The position numbers and the translations under genes are program-made. Shown here in pieces: positions 20,890 through 29,608 of a stretch of 64,000 nt of DNA (its first letter is position 1; every line of letters starts with the position of its first letter). The stretch lies in contig NZ_MSQB01000013.1 of the NCBI RefSeq assembly GCF_002149965.1, forward strand, positions 105,769 through 169,768. Reading direction: 5' to 3'. The notes beneath the pieces were generated by a model, which had not been told where the DNA came from, made no database searches, and saw only the letters and a program-made list of their open reading frames with translations. Source of the DNA: Novosphingobium panipatense (GTDB lineage: Bacteria > Pseudomonadota > Alphaproteobacteria > Sphingomonadales > Sphingomonadaceae).

Positions 20890-21546
20890 TCAGGCCAGTT
20901 GATCGACGATCAGGCCGGAAGCCGAAATTGCAGCCGATGTCGCAGCGGAGGACGTGTAGGTCACGCCCTCGGCCTGCTGCGCCTTGAGGTTCTCGAGAAA
21001 GGCCTGGACCGCCGCGAGGGTGGCGTCGGCCTCATCGGTCTCTTCTGTATCTTCCGCGTCATCGGTCTCGTCGGTCGAATCGGTTTCGTCGGTTTCTTCC
21101 GTCTCGTCGGCCTCCTCGACCGACGAAGCGCCCGGCGGCGGCCCGCCCGCACCGCGCGGCCCACCCGGACCGCCTGCGCCGCCCGGACCACCGGGACCAC
21201 CGGCCGCTTCACCTGCCTCGCCCGCTTCTCCCGATGCCCCCTGAGCTGGCCCCTGGGCGAACAGCGACTGGAGCGCGCTGGCCTGATCCTCGGTCAGGGT
21301 GCCGTTCTCGACCTGATCGGAAATCAGCGAATCGAGGCGGTCCTTCATCTGCGAGGGATCGAGTCGGCTGCCGGAACCGTCCGTGGCCAGCGCGTCGTCG
21401 ATCGAATCGAGAGCCGATTCGAGCGCCGAAGCATCGCTGTCGCTGATCGCACCCTTGCCGACAGCGGTGGAGATCTTGTCGTCCATGTCCTGGCGCGGAT
21501 CGAAAAGAGCGCTCAGCGCGCTCGTCGACGATGATATCTGCATCAT
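20890..21546 (-). CDS. Acidic low-complexity protein with Gly/Pro-rich and Asp/Glu/Thr-rich tracts
   Basis: 218-residue protein with no signal peptide. The N-terminal 95 residues look like a helical, EF-hand-reminiscent region ([21 protein letters not shown] and [20 protein letters not shown]). Residues about 105-140 are a collagen-like Gly/Pro stretch ([17 protein letters not shown]). Residues about 140-172 are an almost pure Asp/Glu/Thr tract. The last 45 residues return to helix ([18 protein letters not shown]). AGGAG lies 5 nt before the first of two adjacent ATGs. It is transcribed alone and divergently from crcB. The function is unknown; metal or calcium binding is a guess from composition. 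Confidence 0.75.
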   Translation of the reverse strand: MMQISSSTSALSALFDPRQDMDDKISTAVGKGAISDSDASALESALDSIDDALATDGSGSRLDPSQMKDRLDSLISDQVENGTLTEDQASALQSLFAQGPAQGASGEAGEAGEAAGGPGGPGGAGGPGGPRGAGGPPPGASSVEEADETEETDETDSTDETDDAEDTEETDEADATLAAVQAFLENLKAQQAEGVTYTSSAATSAAISASGLIVDQLA

Positions 21547-21658
21547 TATGTCTCCTTGCGGAGTGGGGTCGCACCCAGAGAGCTTTATAGAACGGCAATG
21601 CGCCGCCCGGTCGGACGGAACGATTGGAAATCCGCGCGTTCGCGGCTAAGGCGGCGCG

Positions 21659-22069
21659 ATGCCCCAACCAACTTTCCTTGCCGCGTCGGCCTTCGTCGCG
21701 CTGGGCGGCGGTTTCGGTGCCTGGCTGCGGTTCCTCACGGGCCTCGCCTGGACCGCGCTGCTCGGCCCTGCCCGCACCGGCGCCTTTCCCTACGGCACGC
21801 TGACCGTGAACGTGCTCGGCAGTCTGGCCATGGGCCTGCTCGCGGGCTGGTTGCTGTCGCGCGGTGCAGAGGGCGAGAATGCGCGCCTGCTGCTCGGCGT
21901 CGGCGTGCTTGGCGGCTACACTACCTTTTCCTCGTTCAGCCTCGATACCATTGCCCTCGTCTCGCGCGGGCAGGTCGGTCTTGCGGCTTTCTATGTCGCG
22001 ATCTCGCTGATCGCGGGCTTCGCCGCGCTGTTCGCCGGCCTTTCCATCACGAAGGGAGTCGCCGCATGA
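21659..22069 (+). CDS. crcB: Fluoride ion channel CrcB/Fluc
   Basis: 136-residue four-helix membrane protein with the Fluc signatures GGGFGAWLRF near the N-terminus, GTLTVNVLGSLAMG in helix 2 and GVLGGYTTFSSFSLDT in helix 3. The dual-topology channel exports fluoride. I looked for a fluoride riboswitch upstream and found none. It heads a run of five + strand genes in which each stop overlaps the next start by 4 nt. Confidence 0.94.
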   Translation: MPQPTFLAASAFVALGGGFGAWLRFLTGLAWTALLGPARTGAFPYGTLTVNVLGSLAMGLLAGWLLSRGAEGENARLLLGVGVLGGYTTFSSFSLDTIALVSRGQVGLAAFYVAISLIAGFAALFAGLSITKGVAA

Positions 22070-23313
22070 GCCGCGACAATTCAGATTCCGTCCGCCAGTT
22101 CACCGTCGGCCGCGACGATGACGACATCCGCCTCGACCGCTGGTTCAAGCGCCATCTGCCCGACGTGGGCTTCGCGATGGTCTCGCGCTGGGCGCGTACC
22201 GGCCAGATCCGCGTCGACGGCAAGCGCGCCGATGTCGACACCCGCCTTGCCGCAGGCCAGGTCCTGCGCGTGCCGCCGGGCGGAGAGGCCAAGCCTGGCC
22301 TCGGCGCACCGCGCCCGCGCCGTGAGCTGACCGAGGAAGAGATCGAGCGCGCCGACGCCATGGTGCTGACGCAGGACCGCGCCGCGATCGTGCTCAACAA
22401 GCCCCCCGGCCTCGCCACGCAGGGCGGCTCGGGCATGAAGGAGCATGTCGATGGCCTGCTCGACGCCTATGCCGAGAAGGGCCCGCGTCCGCGTCTGGTC
22501 CATCGCCTCGACAAGGACACCTCGGGCGTCCTGCTCGTCGCCCGCACGCCGGGCAGCGCCGCGTTCTTCTCCAAGCGCTTCTCCGGGCGCACGGCCAAGA
22601 AGATCTACTGGGCGCTGGTAGTCGGCGTGCCGAGCATCAACGACGGCATGATCGAACTGCCGCTCGCCAAGCAGCCGGGTAGCGGCGGCGAGAAGATGCA
22701 TGTCGACGAGGAAGGCGGCCAGACCGCCAAGACCCGCTACCGCGTGCTCGACCGGGCCGGCAACCGCGCCGCCTGGGTCGAACTGCATCCGCTGACCGGC
22801 CGCACCCACCAGCTGCGCGTCCACATGGCGGCGATCGGCCACCCGATCGTCGGCGACGGCAAGTACGGCGGGCAGGAGGCATTCCTCTCCGGCACGATCA
22901 GCCGCAAGATGCACCTTCACGCGCGCCGCCTGATCATCGAGCACCCGGACGGCACCCCGCTGGACGTGACCGCCCCCCTGCCCGAACACTTCGCCAATTC
23001 GATGGAATCGCTCGGCTTCGACGAAGCTGACGGCGCCGAATTGCCCGAAAGCGCGCCCGAGTTCACCAAGGACGACGAGAAGCGCGCCGCCAAGGCCCAC
23101 GCCAAGCAGTACCGCAAGGAACGGCGCGGCGAACGCCGCTCGCGCCGCGACGGCGCCTCGGAGCGTCCGGGCTCGCGCGGAAAGCCTTCCGGCAAGCCTG
23201 GCAGCAAGGCCAAGGCCGGTCCCGGCAAGCCCGGCGCCAAGCCCGGCGGCGCGCGCCCTGCCACGGGCCGCCGCTCCGGTAGCCGTCCCTCGGGTCCGCG
23301 AGGCAAGCGGTGA
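22066..23313 (+). CDS. RluA-family 23S rRNA pseudouridine synthase with basic tail
   Basis: 415-residue enzyme. An S4 RNA-binding domain (about 15-75: IRLDRWFKRHLP, SRWARTGQIRVDGKRA) is followed by the pseudouridine synthase fold with the catalytic motif LVHRLDKDTSGVLLVA and the GRTHQLRVHMAAIGHPI signature. It resembles RluC, which modifies U955/U2504/U2580 of 23S rRNA in E. coli; the site specificity here is inferred. The last 85 residues are an unusual Gly/Pro/Lys/Arg-rich tail that probably adds RNA affinity. The ATG overlaps the crcB stop (ATGA). Confidence 0.9.
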   Translation: MSRDNSDSVRQFTVGRDDDDIRLDRWFKRHLPDVGFAMVSRWARTGQIRVDGKRADVDTRLAAGQVLRVPPGGEAKPGLGAPRPRRELTEEEIERADAMVLTQDRAAIVLNKPPGLATQGGSGMKEHVDGLLDAYAEKGPRPRLVHRLDKDTSGVLLVARTPGSAAFFSKRFSGRTAKKIYWALVVGVPSINDGMIELPLAKQPGSGGEKMHVDEEGGQTAKTRYRVLDRAGNRAAWVELHPLTGRTHQLRVHMAAIGHPIVGDGKYGGQEAFLSGTISRKMHLHARRLIIEHPDGTPLDVTAPLPEHFANSMESLGFDEADGAELPESAPEFTKDDEKRAAKAHAKQYRKERRGERRSRRDGASERPGSRGKPSGKPGSKAKAGPGKPGAKPGGARPATGRRSGSRPSGPRGKR

Positions 23314-23960
23314 AGCTTGCCGTCTTCGACTGCGACGGCACGCTCGTCGACGGCCAGGCACCGATCTGCGAGGCCATGGAGGCGAGCTTCGCCGCCTTCG
23401 ACCTCGCAGCGCCCTCGCGCGGGCTGATCCGGCGCGCCGTGGGGCTCTCCCTGCCCCAGGCGATCCGCCAGCTCCTGCCGGAAAGCGACGAAGCGCAGCA
23501 GGAGGCCATGGCCGAGGCCTACAAGGTCGCGTTCCGCCAAGCGCGCGAGGAAGGCCGTGTCTCGCAGCCGCTGTTTCCCGGCATAGAGGACTGCCTGCGC
23601 ACCCTTCACGCGCGCGGCTGGACGCTGGGCGTGGCCACCGGCATGTCCGATCGCGGCCTCGCCCACTGCCTTTCCGCCAACGGCATCGCCGATCTTTTCG
23701 TCACGCTCCAGACCGCCGACCGCCATCCTTCAAAGCCCCATCCGGCCATGCTGGAAGAGGCCCTGATCGACGCCGGCGCCATGCCCGAAGAGGCAGTCAT
23801 GATCGGCGACACCGCCTATGACATGCGCATGGCCAAGGCCGCCGGAACCCGCGCCGTCGGCGTGGACTGGGGCTATCACCACCCGCGCGAACTGGTCGAG
23901 GCCGGCGCGGAAAAGGTGGTCGAGGCGCCGAACGAACTCATGGAGTACCTCCTGACGTGA
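23310..23960 (+). CDS. HAD-superfamily phosphatase (phosphoglycolate phosphatase-like)
   Basis: 216-residue hydrolase starting at GTG 23310, overlapping the previous stop by 4 nt. HAD motif I is DCDGTLVD at residues 7-14, with a helical cap at about 18-80. Motif II is in LGVATGMSD, motif III Lys in HPSKPHPAML, and motif IV is MIGDTAYDMRMAKAAG. The layout matches the Gph/subfamily IA enzymes that dephosphorylate small phosphate esters. The substrate cannot be read from sequence. Confidence 0.88.
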   Translation: MKLAVFDCDGTLVDGQAPICEAMEASFAAFDLAAPSRGLIRRAVGLSLPQAIRQLLPESDEAQQEAMAEAYKVAFRQAREEGRVSQPLFPGIEDCLRTLHARGWTLGVATGMSDRGLAHCLSANGIADLFVTLQTADRHPSKPHPAMLEEALIDAGAMPEEAVMIGDTAYDMRMAKAAGTRAVGVDWGYHHPRELVEAGAEKVVEAPNELMEYLLT

Positions 23961-24166
23961 GCGATTCCGACCCCGCCAAGGCCCGTTTCGCCATCATCCA
24001 GCTCGTGCGGATCCTCGGCGTGGCCTGCGTCGTCGCGGGCATGGCCATCGGCGCGCGCAAGTGGGACCTGCCGCTCTGGCTGGGCTACCTGCTGATCATC
24101 AACGGACTGGTCGACGTCTTCGTCATCCCCAAGGTCCTTGCCCGCAAGTGGCGGAGCCCGAAATGA
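23957..24166 (+). CDS. Small two-helix inner-membrane protein
   Basis: 69-residue protein, GTG start overlapping the HAD gene stop. Two predicted membrane helices (about 12-32, VRILGVACVVAGMAIGA; about 39-58, LWLGYLLIINGLVDVFVI) are joined by a short charged loop and end in a basic tail (RKWRSPK). No known motif. Coupling to the HAD and Atp12-like genes indicates one transcript, but gives no clear role. Confidence 0.8.
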   Translation: MSDSDPAKARFAIIQLVRILGVACVVAGMAIGARKWDLPLWLGYLLIINGLVDVFVIPKVLARKWRSPK

Positions 24167-24861
24167 AGCGTTTCTACAAGCAAACCACTGTAGAAGAGAC
24201 CGAAAACGGGTGGCGCGTCCTGCTCGACGGCAGGCCGATCAAGACCGCGGGCGGCCGTTCCCAGATCGTCCCGGGCAAAGCGCTGGCCGAAGCCCTGGCG
24301 GCGGAATGGGCGGCGCAGGGCGCGGAAATCGACCCGCAATCGTTCCCCTTGCGCGACCTTGCCGACTTTGCGGCCGATGCCGTCTCCCCCGACCGGGCGC
24401 TGGCCGTCCGCGACGTGCTGCCTTATGCCGAGACCGACACGCTCTGCTATCGCGGCGATCCCGAGGATGCGCTCTACCAGCGCCAGCTCGCCGTCTGGGA
24501 GCCGCTCCTTGCCGAGGCCGAAGCCGTCCACGGCGTGAAGTTCGCCCGCATCTCGGGCGTGGTCCACAAGCCGCAGCCCGCCGAGACCATGGCCCGCCTG
24601 GAAGCCGCCCTCACCACCGAGAGCGATTTCGCCCTCGCCGCCCTGAAGATGCTCTCCAGCCTTGCCGCCTCGCTGGTGATCGCCCTCGCCGCGATCCGCC
24701 CCGGCGCCGACGCGCAGGCCCTGTGGGATGCCGCCAATCTCGAAGAGGACTGGCAGATCGAACTCTGGGGCGAAGACTGGGAAGCCGCCGAACGCCGCGC
24801 CGCCCGGTTCGAGGCGTTCAAGCTCGCGATCCGCTTCGCGGAACTGGCGCGGCAGGGATAG
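24163..24861 (+). CDS. ATP12-family F1-ATPase assembly chaperone
   Basis: 232-residue protein of the Atp12 family, whose mitochondrial member holds the F1 alpha subunit until assembly. Visible signatures are the opening KRFYKQTTVEETENGWRVLL, the LDGRPIKTAGG strand, the LLPYAETDTLCYR-like segment (LPYAETDTLCYRGD) and the C-terminal EEDWQIELWGEDWEAAERR with the conserved Glu/Asp-Trp-Glu. It is soluble, with no signal. The start overlaps the preceding stop (ATGA). This is the last of the five overlapping genes. Confidence 0.9.
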   Translation: MKRFYKQTTVEETENGWRVLLDGRPIKTAGGRSQIVPGKALAEALAAEWAAQGAEIDPQSFPLRDLADFAADAVSPDRALAVRDVLPYAETDTLCYRGDPEDALYQRQLAVWEPLLAEAEAVHGVKFARISGVVHKPQPAETMARLEAALTTESDFALAALKMLSSLAASLVIALAAIRPGADAQALWDAANLEEDWQIELWGEDWEAAERRAARFEAFKLAIRFAELARQG

Positions 24862-24890
24862 TTTGCGCGGTAATTACAGACGGACGGCTC

Positions 24891-25262
24891 ATGATTGGCA
24901 AATGGTTCAAACGCGGCACGCCGAATTCCCTGTCACAGCCGCACATCTCTTGGCCGAACTTGCCGAAGCACGGCTTTATCACGGGGCGGAGCGCCGACGT
25001 CAGCGATCTGGATCAAGGGCATGCGGTTTTCGTCCAGCAAACCGATGCGGTTTCGGCGGAACCTTATCCGATAGCCATCCCGCAATATGCGTTCTGGAAA
25101 GACGAAACCGGGTCGACGGTTCCGGTGATCGTTGTTCAGGCGGAGCATCACATCGTCGCTCCTGAGGGTGAGCCGATCCTCGGACTTCGCACTTTGGATG
25201 GCGAGAACATCGTTGCGTCAGGGGTCGAAGTGGAACTGCTGGGGCCAGATCGGCCGATTTGA
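24891..25262 (+). CDS. Orphan protein of unknown function
   Basis: 123-residue soluble protein starting MIGKWFKRGTPNSLSQ. The start is the first ATG after the Atp12-like gene; no strong Shine-Dalgarno is seen. It has no signal, membrane segment or recognised motif. Composition is lower in GC than the neighbouring genes, and codon choice is less biased, so recent arrival is possible. It lies just before another orphan gene and a cluster of intergenic repeats. Confidence 0.6.
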   Translation: MIGKWFKRGTPNSLSQPHISWPNLPKHGFITGRSADVSDLDQGHAVFVQQTDAVSAEPYPIAIPQYAFWKDETGSTVPVIVVQAEHHIVAPEGEPILGLRTLDGENIVASGVEVELLGPDRPI

Positions 25263-25344
25263 GATCGGCCTATAGCTGCCAACACGATCGCCAACGACGG
25301 TGGACCGGGATTGTCTCTGCCGGCACGAAGCTTATAGTCTTCCG

Positions 25345-25623
25345 ATGAGCATTTCCCGTCCTATCGTCCCACCGCGTTGGCCAGAGCTGCTTTGTTTTGG
25401 AATTAGTGCATGCATTGGATTTGCCACGTGCGCATATCTCATCAATGCGCATTCCAGAGGTCTAATCGCGCTTCAGGACATGCCTATTAATTGGCTAATG
25501 GTTATGGGCGGTGCCGCACCGATAGTTATCATCGGCTTGCTCTGTCGCCGTGGTCGCGTTCGCAAGGCTGTGCAGTTGAACGGCTACGAGACGGTTTTGT
25601 CTTTGGGTTCAACAGACACATAA
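25345..25623 (+). CDS. Orphan two-helix membrane protein
   Basis: 92-residue protein starting MSISRPIVPPRWPELL. Two hydrophobic helices (about 12-32, LLCFGISACIGFATCAYLI; about 53-72, WLMVMGGAAPIVIIGLL) and a basic cytoplasmic segment (CRRGRVRKA) are visible. GC is near 50 percent, clearly below the surrounding genes, and rare-looking codons such as TTA and ATA occur. I infer foreign origin or relaxed selection. No function can be given. Confidence 0.55.
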   Translation: MSISRPIVPPRWPELLCFGISACIGFATCAYLINAHSRGLIALQDMPINWLMVMGGAAPIVIIGLLCRRGRVRKAVQLNGYETVLSLGSTDT

Positions 25624-25648
25624 TGGCCTGCTAACCACCCCAGTTCGT

Positions 25649-25783
25649 CGTCACCCTGAACTCGTTTCAGGGTCCATCAAGCCGGTCGCTCAGGTTCTAG
25701 ATCAGCAAACCGAGATGGCGGTTTGCGACATGACTTGCCGGTACCAACTGCCCGATGGATCCTGAAACAAGTTCAGGATGACG
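25649..25783. repeat. Inverted pair of 29-bp TTTCAGG repeats
   Basis: Left unit 25649-25677 (contains CCTGAACTCGTTTCAGG) and right unit 25755-25783 (contains CCTGAAACAAGTTCAGG) are in opposite orientation, 77 bp apart. The same family forms an inverted pair at 48225-48314. This and the next repeat fill most of the 344-bp gap 25624-25967, where no gene is seen. Confidence 0.85.
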
Positions 25784-25810
25784 CGCGGGGTGTCCGCAGC
25801 ACTATCCTCC

Positions 25811-25887
25811 CCGCTCAGCCTGAGCCTGTCGAAGGCCCCGAGGCGTGGCGCGAGGTTTCCATGCTTCGACAAGCTCAGCATGAGCGG
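25811..25887. repeat. Inverted pair of CTGAGC-YTGTCGAAG repeats
   Basis: Units at about 25811-25837 and 25860-25887 share the core CTGAGC(C/T)TGTCGAAG in opposite orientations. Further single copies lie at about 32618-32633 and 44973-44988. This sequence is a common intergenic repeat in proteobacteria. Confidence 0.8.
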
Positions 25888-25967
25888 ATGAAAGCGGGAG
25901 AGGAGGCAGGCCGCACAGGCAGGCTCAGCCCGCTTGCCAATCCCCTCCACCAGTCCGCACGCTTCCC

Positions 25968-26633
25968 TCAGCCGCCGGATTTCACCCAGGCGGCGATCTG
26001 GCCTGCCACGTCGTTGGCGGCCTTGTTGAGCGCCGGGGCGACCGAGGCGGCCTCTGCCTTGACGCCGGGCACCACGGCCTCGAAGCGGTGGGTCACCAGC
26101 GGGCCGCCGCGTTCGGTGCGGATGGCATCGAAGCGCACCACTACCGACGAACTCGGCACGTCGTAGCCCATCTGGAGCAGACGGCCGCCGATCAGCGTCT
26201 TGCCGGTGACTTCGAAATCGCCGCCCTCGACCACGAGCTGGCCGGTCTGGGCGCGCAGGGTCTCGGCCAGCAGCGAGCGGAACTGGCGGGTGGGCTTTTC
26301 GATCCACCAGCCGTCCTTGAGGTAGGAAATGGTCGAACCGTCGACTTTCACCGGCACGCGCAGCACATCGAGGCTGCGGTCGGATTCGGGATCGAGCACG
26401 ACGATCGCATCGGCGATCTTGCCGGTCGCCTGCGCGCCTGCGGGCGCGGTCTGGTCCGGCGTCAGGCGCAGCAGCAGGTCGGGCGTCTTGGGGGCCAGGC
26501 TGATGCAGCCCGAAAGCGTGCCCGTAAGCACCAGAGCCGCCATGGCCGCGCGCGCGCCGCCGGAGATCGGGGTCTTGTGCCGAAGCTTCATCGCGGTTCC
26601 CATCGTGGTTCTCGTCTTCATCTGGCCGCTCAT
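25968..26633 (-). CDS. ABC-type transport auxiliary lipoprotein of the Mla operon (PqiC-like)
   Basis: 221-residue protein with an internal-looking signal and lipobox LSGCISLAP (Cys near residue 43). The fold after it matches the PqiC/ABC transport auxiliary lipoprotein family (LVVEGGDFEVTGKTLIGGRLLQMGYD, then IAAWVKSGG). It is probably an outer-membrane lipoprotein that meets the MlaD ring and passes lipid across the periplasm. Four in-frame ATGs occur in the first 15 codons; the first (26633) is preceded by AGGGG at a good distance, but a later one would give a shorter signal. It is the last gene of the mlaEFD operon, 11 bp after mlaD. Confidence 0.85.
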   Translation of the reverse strand: MSGQMKTRTTMGTAMKLRHKTPISGGARAAMAALVLTGTLSGCISLAPKTPDLLLRLTPDQTAPAGAQATGKIADAIVVLDPESDRSLDVLRVPVKVDGSTISYLKDGWWIEKPTRQFRSLLAETLRAQTGQLVVEGGDFEVTGKTLIGGRLLQMGYDVPSSSVVVRFDAIRTERGGPLVTHRFEAVVPGVKAEAASVAPALNKAANDVAGQIAAWVKSGG

Positions 26634-26644
26634 GGCCGACCCCT

Positions 26645-27583
26645 TCAAGGCTTGTAGGTGGGCAGTTTCTGCCCCTTGATCAGCGCACCCGCGCCCTGCT
26701 CGTCGATCTTCTCGGTGACGCTGCGCAGCGCCTTGCTGGTGGCGCGAAGGTCGCGGATCGCGGCCTCGGCGGCAGGCAGGGTCTGGTTCGAAACCTGGTC
26801 GAAGGCGGGCTGTGCATGCTGGAGCGTCTGGTCGAGCGTCTCCATGGACTTCTGCGCCGCGCCCAGCGTCTTGCGAAGCTGCTCGGCCAGCGAATTGCCC
26901 TGATCGCCCAGCAGGTTGTCGGCCTTTCCTGCCACGCCCTCGAAGGCCACCAGCGTCTTCGTCGCCTGGTTCAGCGTCACCTGAAGCTCGGCCAGCGTGT
27001 CCCGCACTTGCGGCGTCGCGGCCGAGAGATCCTTCGTCATCTTGTCGGTATTCCTGAGGATACCGGTGATGGAGCGGCGGTTCTCGTCGGAGAGCAGCAG
27101 GTTGAGGTTCTCGGTCAGCGTCGCCAGGCGTTCCAGCAGCAACGGTGCGTTGGACAGGATTTCTCCCAGGCCGCCGCGCTTGGTGGGGATCACCGGAACG
27201 CCTTCGGGGCCGGGCTCGGTCAGCAGGGGTGCATCCTTCACCGCGCCTTCCAGCTGGATATCGGCAACACCGGTGAAGCTGCCCTGGATCGTGGCGGTGG
27301 TGCCCACGGTCACGGGGACTTTCTTGTCCACCTTGACGCGCACGCGGATGAAGCTGGGATCCTGCGGCCAGAGCTCGATCTCCTTGATCTGCCCGACCGG
27401 CACGCCGTTGTAGTCCACGCCGGAACCCTTGGCGAGCCCGTCCACCGACTGCTTGAAGAAGATGTCGTACTCGTTGCGCGCGGTATCGTTGATCCGCGCG
27501 ATCCAGATGATGAACGCCGCCAGCGTCGCCAGAAGCACCAGCGTGACGGCTCCGACCCATACGTGATTGGCCCGTGTTTCCAT
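26645..27583 (-). CDS. mlaD: MlaD-family (MCE) lipid-transport protein
   Basis: 312-residue protein. One N-terminal membrane helix (about 8-29, VWVGAVTLVLLATLAAFIIW), then the MCE domain (about 38-115: GLAKGSGVDYNGVPVGQIKEI ... TATIQGSFTGVADIQLEG), then a long helical C-terminal region (about 150-300). MCE rings shuttle lipids between the membranes. It lies between the ATPase and lipoprotein genes. The ATG at 27583 gives a short N-terminus before the helix; upstream in-frame codons are not needed. Confidence 0.9.
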   Translation of the reverse strand: METRANHVWVGAVTLVLLATLAAFIIWIARINDTARNEYDIFFKQSVDGLAKGSGVDYNGVPVGQIKEIELWPQDPSFIRVRVKVDKKVPVTVGTTATIQGSFTGVADIQLEGAVKDAPLLTEPGPEGVPVIPTKRGGLGEILSNAPLLLERLATLTENLNLLLSDENRRSITGILRNTDKMTKDLSAATPQVRDTLAELQVTLNQATKTLVAFEGVAGKADNLLGDQGNSLAEQLRKTLGAAQKSMETLDQTLQHAQPAFDQVSNQTLPAAEAAIRDLRATSKALRSVTEKIDEQGAGALIKGQKLPTYKP

Positions 27584-27593
27584 GCTGTATGCC

Positions 27594-28496
27594 CTATGCC
27601 CCGCTTTCTTGGGTGTTGGTGAACGGTTCCCGGGGTGCGGAACCGTCCTGCGCGACCGGCGCATCGTTCTTCATCGAAAACTCGTCCTTGGCGCAGAGCG
27701 CCGCACGGCCGCGCGGGCCGTTGAAATATTCCTGTATCCACGGATGGTCGAGCGCCAGCAGCTCCGGGATCGTGCCCACCGCGATCACCTGCTTGTCCGC
27801 CAGCACCGCCACGCGGTCGCAGATGGCATGGAGCGTGTCGAGATCGTGGGTGATCAGGAACACCGTCAGCCCCAGATTGTCCGCCAGGCTGCGCGTCAGC
27901 CGGTCGAAGGCAGCGGCGCCGATCGGGTCGAGACCGGCGGTCGGCTCGTCGAGGAACAGCAGTTCCGGGTCCAGCGCCAGCGCGCGGGCGAGACCGGCGC
28001 GCTTCTTCATGCCGCCCGAAAGCTCGCTGGGATACTTGTAGGCGGCCTCTTCCGCCAGCCCGGCCAGGCGCACCTTGAAGCGGGCGATCTCCTCGCGCAG
28101 GGTGTCTTCGATCTCGGGGTAGAACTGCTTGAGCGGCACTTCCACGTTCTCGCCCACCGTCAGGGTGGAAAACAGCGCCCCGCCCTGGAACAGCACGCCC
28201 CAGCGCGAGCGCATGTCCCTGCCCTCGTCGTCGGTGGAGGCGCCGATATGGTGGCCCAGCACCGTGATCTCCCCGGCATCGGGCTGCTGGAGGCCGATGA
28301 TCGAGCGCATCAGCACCGACTTGCCGGTGCCCGAGCCGCCGACGACGCCCAGGATCTCGCCCTTGCGGACCTTGAGCGAGAGATTGTCGTGGATCACATG
28401 ATCGCCGAACGCATTGCGCAGGCCTTCCACGACGATCGGATATTCGTCCAATTCCGGGGCGGCCTGGGGCGCATCGAGGGTTTCGACTTCGGTCAT
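27594..28496 (-). CDS. mlaF: MlaF-family ABC transporter ATPase
   Basis: 300-residue ATPase. Walker A GGSGTGKSV (near residue 51), Q-loop LFQGGALF, ABC signature LSGGMKKRAGLARAL, Walker B LLFLDEPTAGLDP and the switch His in LITHDLDTL are all present. The GGALF after the Q-loop is typical of the Mla/Mkl subfamily. It powers lipid transfer through MlaE. About 30 residues at the C-terminus (after PRGRAAL) are extra and low-complexity. The ATG overlaps the mlaE stop (ATGA). Confidence 0.94.
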   Translation of the reverse strand: MTEVETLDAPQAAPELDEYPIVVEGLRNAFGDHVIHDNLSLKVRKGEILGVVGGSGTGKSVLMRSIIGLQQPDAGEITVLGHHIGASTDDEGRDMRSRWGVLFQGGALFSTLTVGENVEVPLKQFYPEIEDTLREEIARFKVRLAGLAEEAAYKYPSELSGGMKKRAGLARALALDPELLFLDEPTAGLDPIGAAAFDRLTRSLADNLGLTVFLITHDLDTLHAICDRVAVLADKQVIAVGTIPELLALDHPWIQEYFNGPRGRAALCAKDEFSMKNDAPVAQDGSAPREPFTNTQESGA

Positions 28497-29608
28497 TGCC
28501 AGCCGATCTTGGTGAAGAAGATCGCGAAGAAGGCGTCGAGCACGATCACGGTGAAGATGGCGGTGACCACGGCTTGCGTGGTGCGCGCGCCCACTTCCTC
28601 GGCGTTCGAGGTCACCTGCATGCCCTGATAGCACCCCGCCAATGCCACGATCAGCGCGAAGACCGGGGCCTTGAGCAGGCCCACCCAGACGTCGGTGATC
28701 GGCACCACTTCCTGGGTGCGCTGGAGGAAGGTCCAGAACGGAATGTCGAGCGCGAAATTGGCGATGAATGCGCCGCCGATGATCGCCAGCACCGTGGAGT
28801 AGAAGCCCAGCAGCGGCATCATCAGCATCGCCGCCAGCACCCGCGGCACCACCAGCGCCTGCATCGGCGAGACGCCGATGGTGCGCATGGCGTCCACTTC
28901 CTCGGTCAGCTTCATCGTGCCGATCTGCGCCGCGAAAGCGGAACCGGAACGGCCCGCCACCATGATCGCGGTCATCAGGATGCCCAGTTCGCGCATGGCA
29001 AGGCGGCCGGTGAGGTTGATCGTGTAGATCTCCGCCCCGAACTGCGCCAACTGCACCGCGCCCTGCTGGGCGATGACGATGCCGATGAGGAAGCTCATCA
29101 GCCCGATGATCCACAGCGAATTGATGCCCACATGCTGCATGTGGTGGACCAGGGCCGTGCCGCGCAGCCGCGAGGGATGCCGCAAGGCCGTGCCGAGCGA
29201 CGTGATCAGTTCGCCCAGGAACCCGACCATGCGCACCAGTCCGTACCCCCAGCCGACCACCAGGTCGCCCAGTTCGCCTACGGTGCGCACCAGCAGCGGC
29301 TTGACCGGTTCGATCTGCGCCTCTTCCTCGGGCACGCCACCGATGGCGGCGAAGAGGCGCTTGGCCTGCTCGCTCTGGCCTACGACTTCGAGATCGTGCT
29401 CGCTGGCATAGCGGCAGACGAGCCAGGCCCCGGTCGTGTCGATATCGGTGACGCCCGCCATGTCGATCCGCGCGAAAGGACCGTTCAGTGCGGCCAGCTT
29501 GTCGCCCAGATTACCCAGCGAATGGACGCGCAACGGCCCCTTCAGCGCCACGGTCTGGACGCCGTCCTGGTCGCTTTCCGACAGAGTGAATTCATCCCAT
29601 TCCCGCAT
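28493..29608 (-). CDS. mlaE: MlaE-family permease with N-terminal STAS domain
   Basis: 371-residue protein that fuses a STAS domain (about 5-95, [32 protein letters not shown]) to the MlaE permease (about 115-371, with [19 protein letters not shown], the [15 protein letters not shown] motif and [11 protein letters not shown]). In E. coli MlaB is a separate STAS protein that regulates the complex, so here MlaB and MlaE functions are in one chain, which is usual in alphaproteobacteria. First gene of the operon, divergent from valS. The Shine-Dalgarno is weak. No mlaC gene is present nearby. Confidence 0.93.
   Translation of the reverse strand: MREWDEFTLSESDQDGVQTVALKGPLRVHSLGNLGDKLAALNGPFARIDMAGVTDIDTTGAWLVCRYASEHDLEVVGQSEQAKRLFAAIGGVPEEEAQIEPVKPLLVRTVGELGDLVVGWGYGLVRMVGFLGELITSLGTALRHPSRLRGTALVHHMQHVGINSLWIIGLMSFLIGIVIAQQGAVQLAQFGAEIYTINLTGRLAMRELGILMTAIMVAGRSGSAFAAQIGTMKLTEEVDAMRTIGVSPMQALVVPRVLAAMLMMPLLGFYSTVLAIIGGAFIANFALDIPFWTFLQRTQEVVPITDVWVGLLKAPVFALIVALAGCYQGMQVTSNAEEVGARTTQAVVTAIFTVIVLDAFFAIFFTKIGWQ

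Noticed and set aside
21547..21658. Fluoride riboswitch before crcB
   Set aside because: The conserved GGNGATGG and CTGATGA-type parts of the crcB motif are not present in the 112-bp gap.
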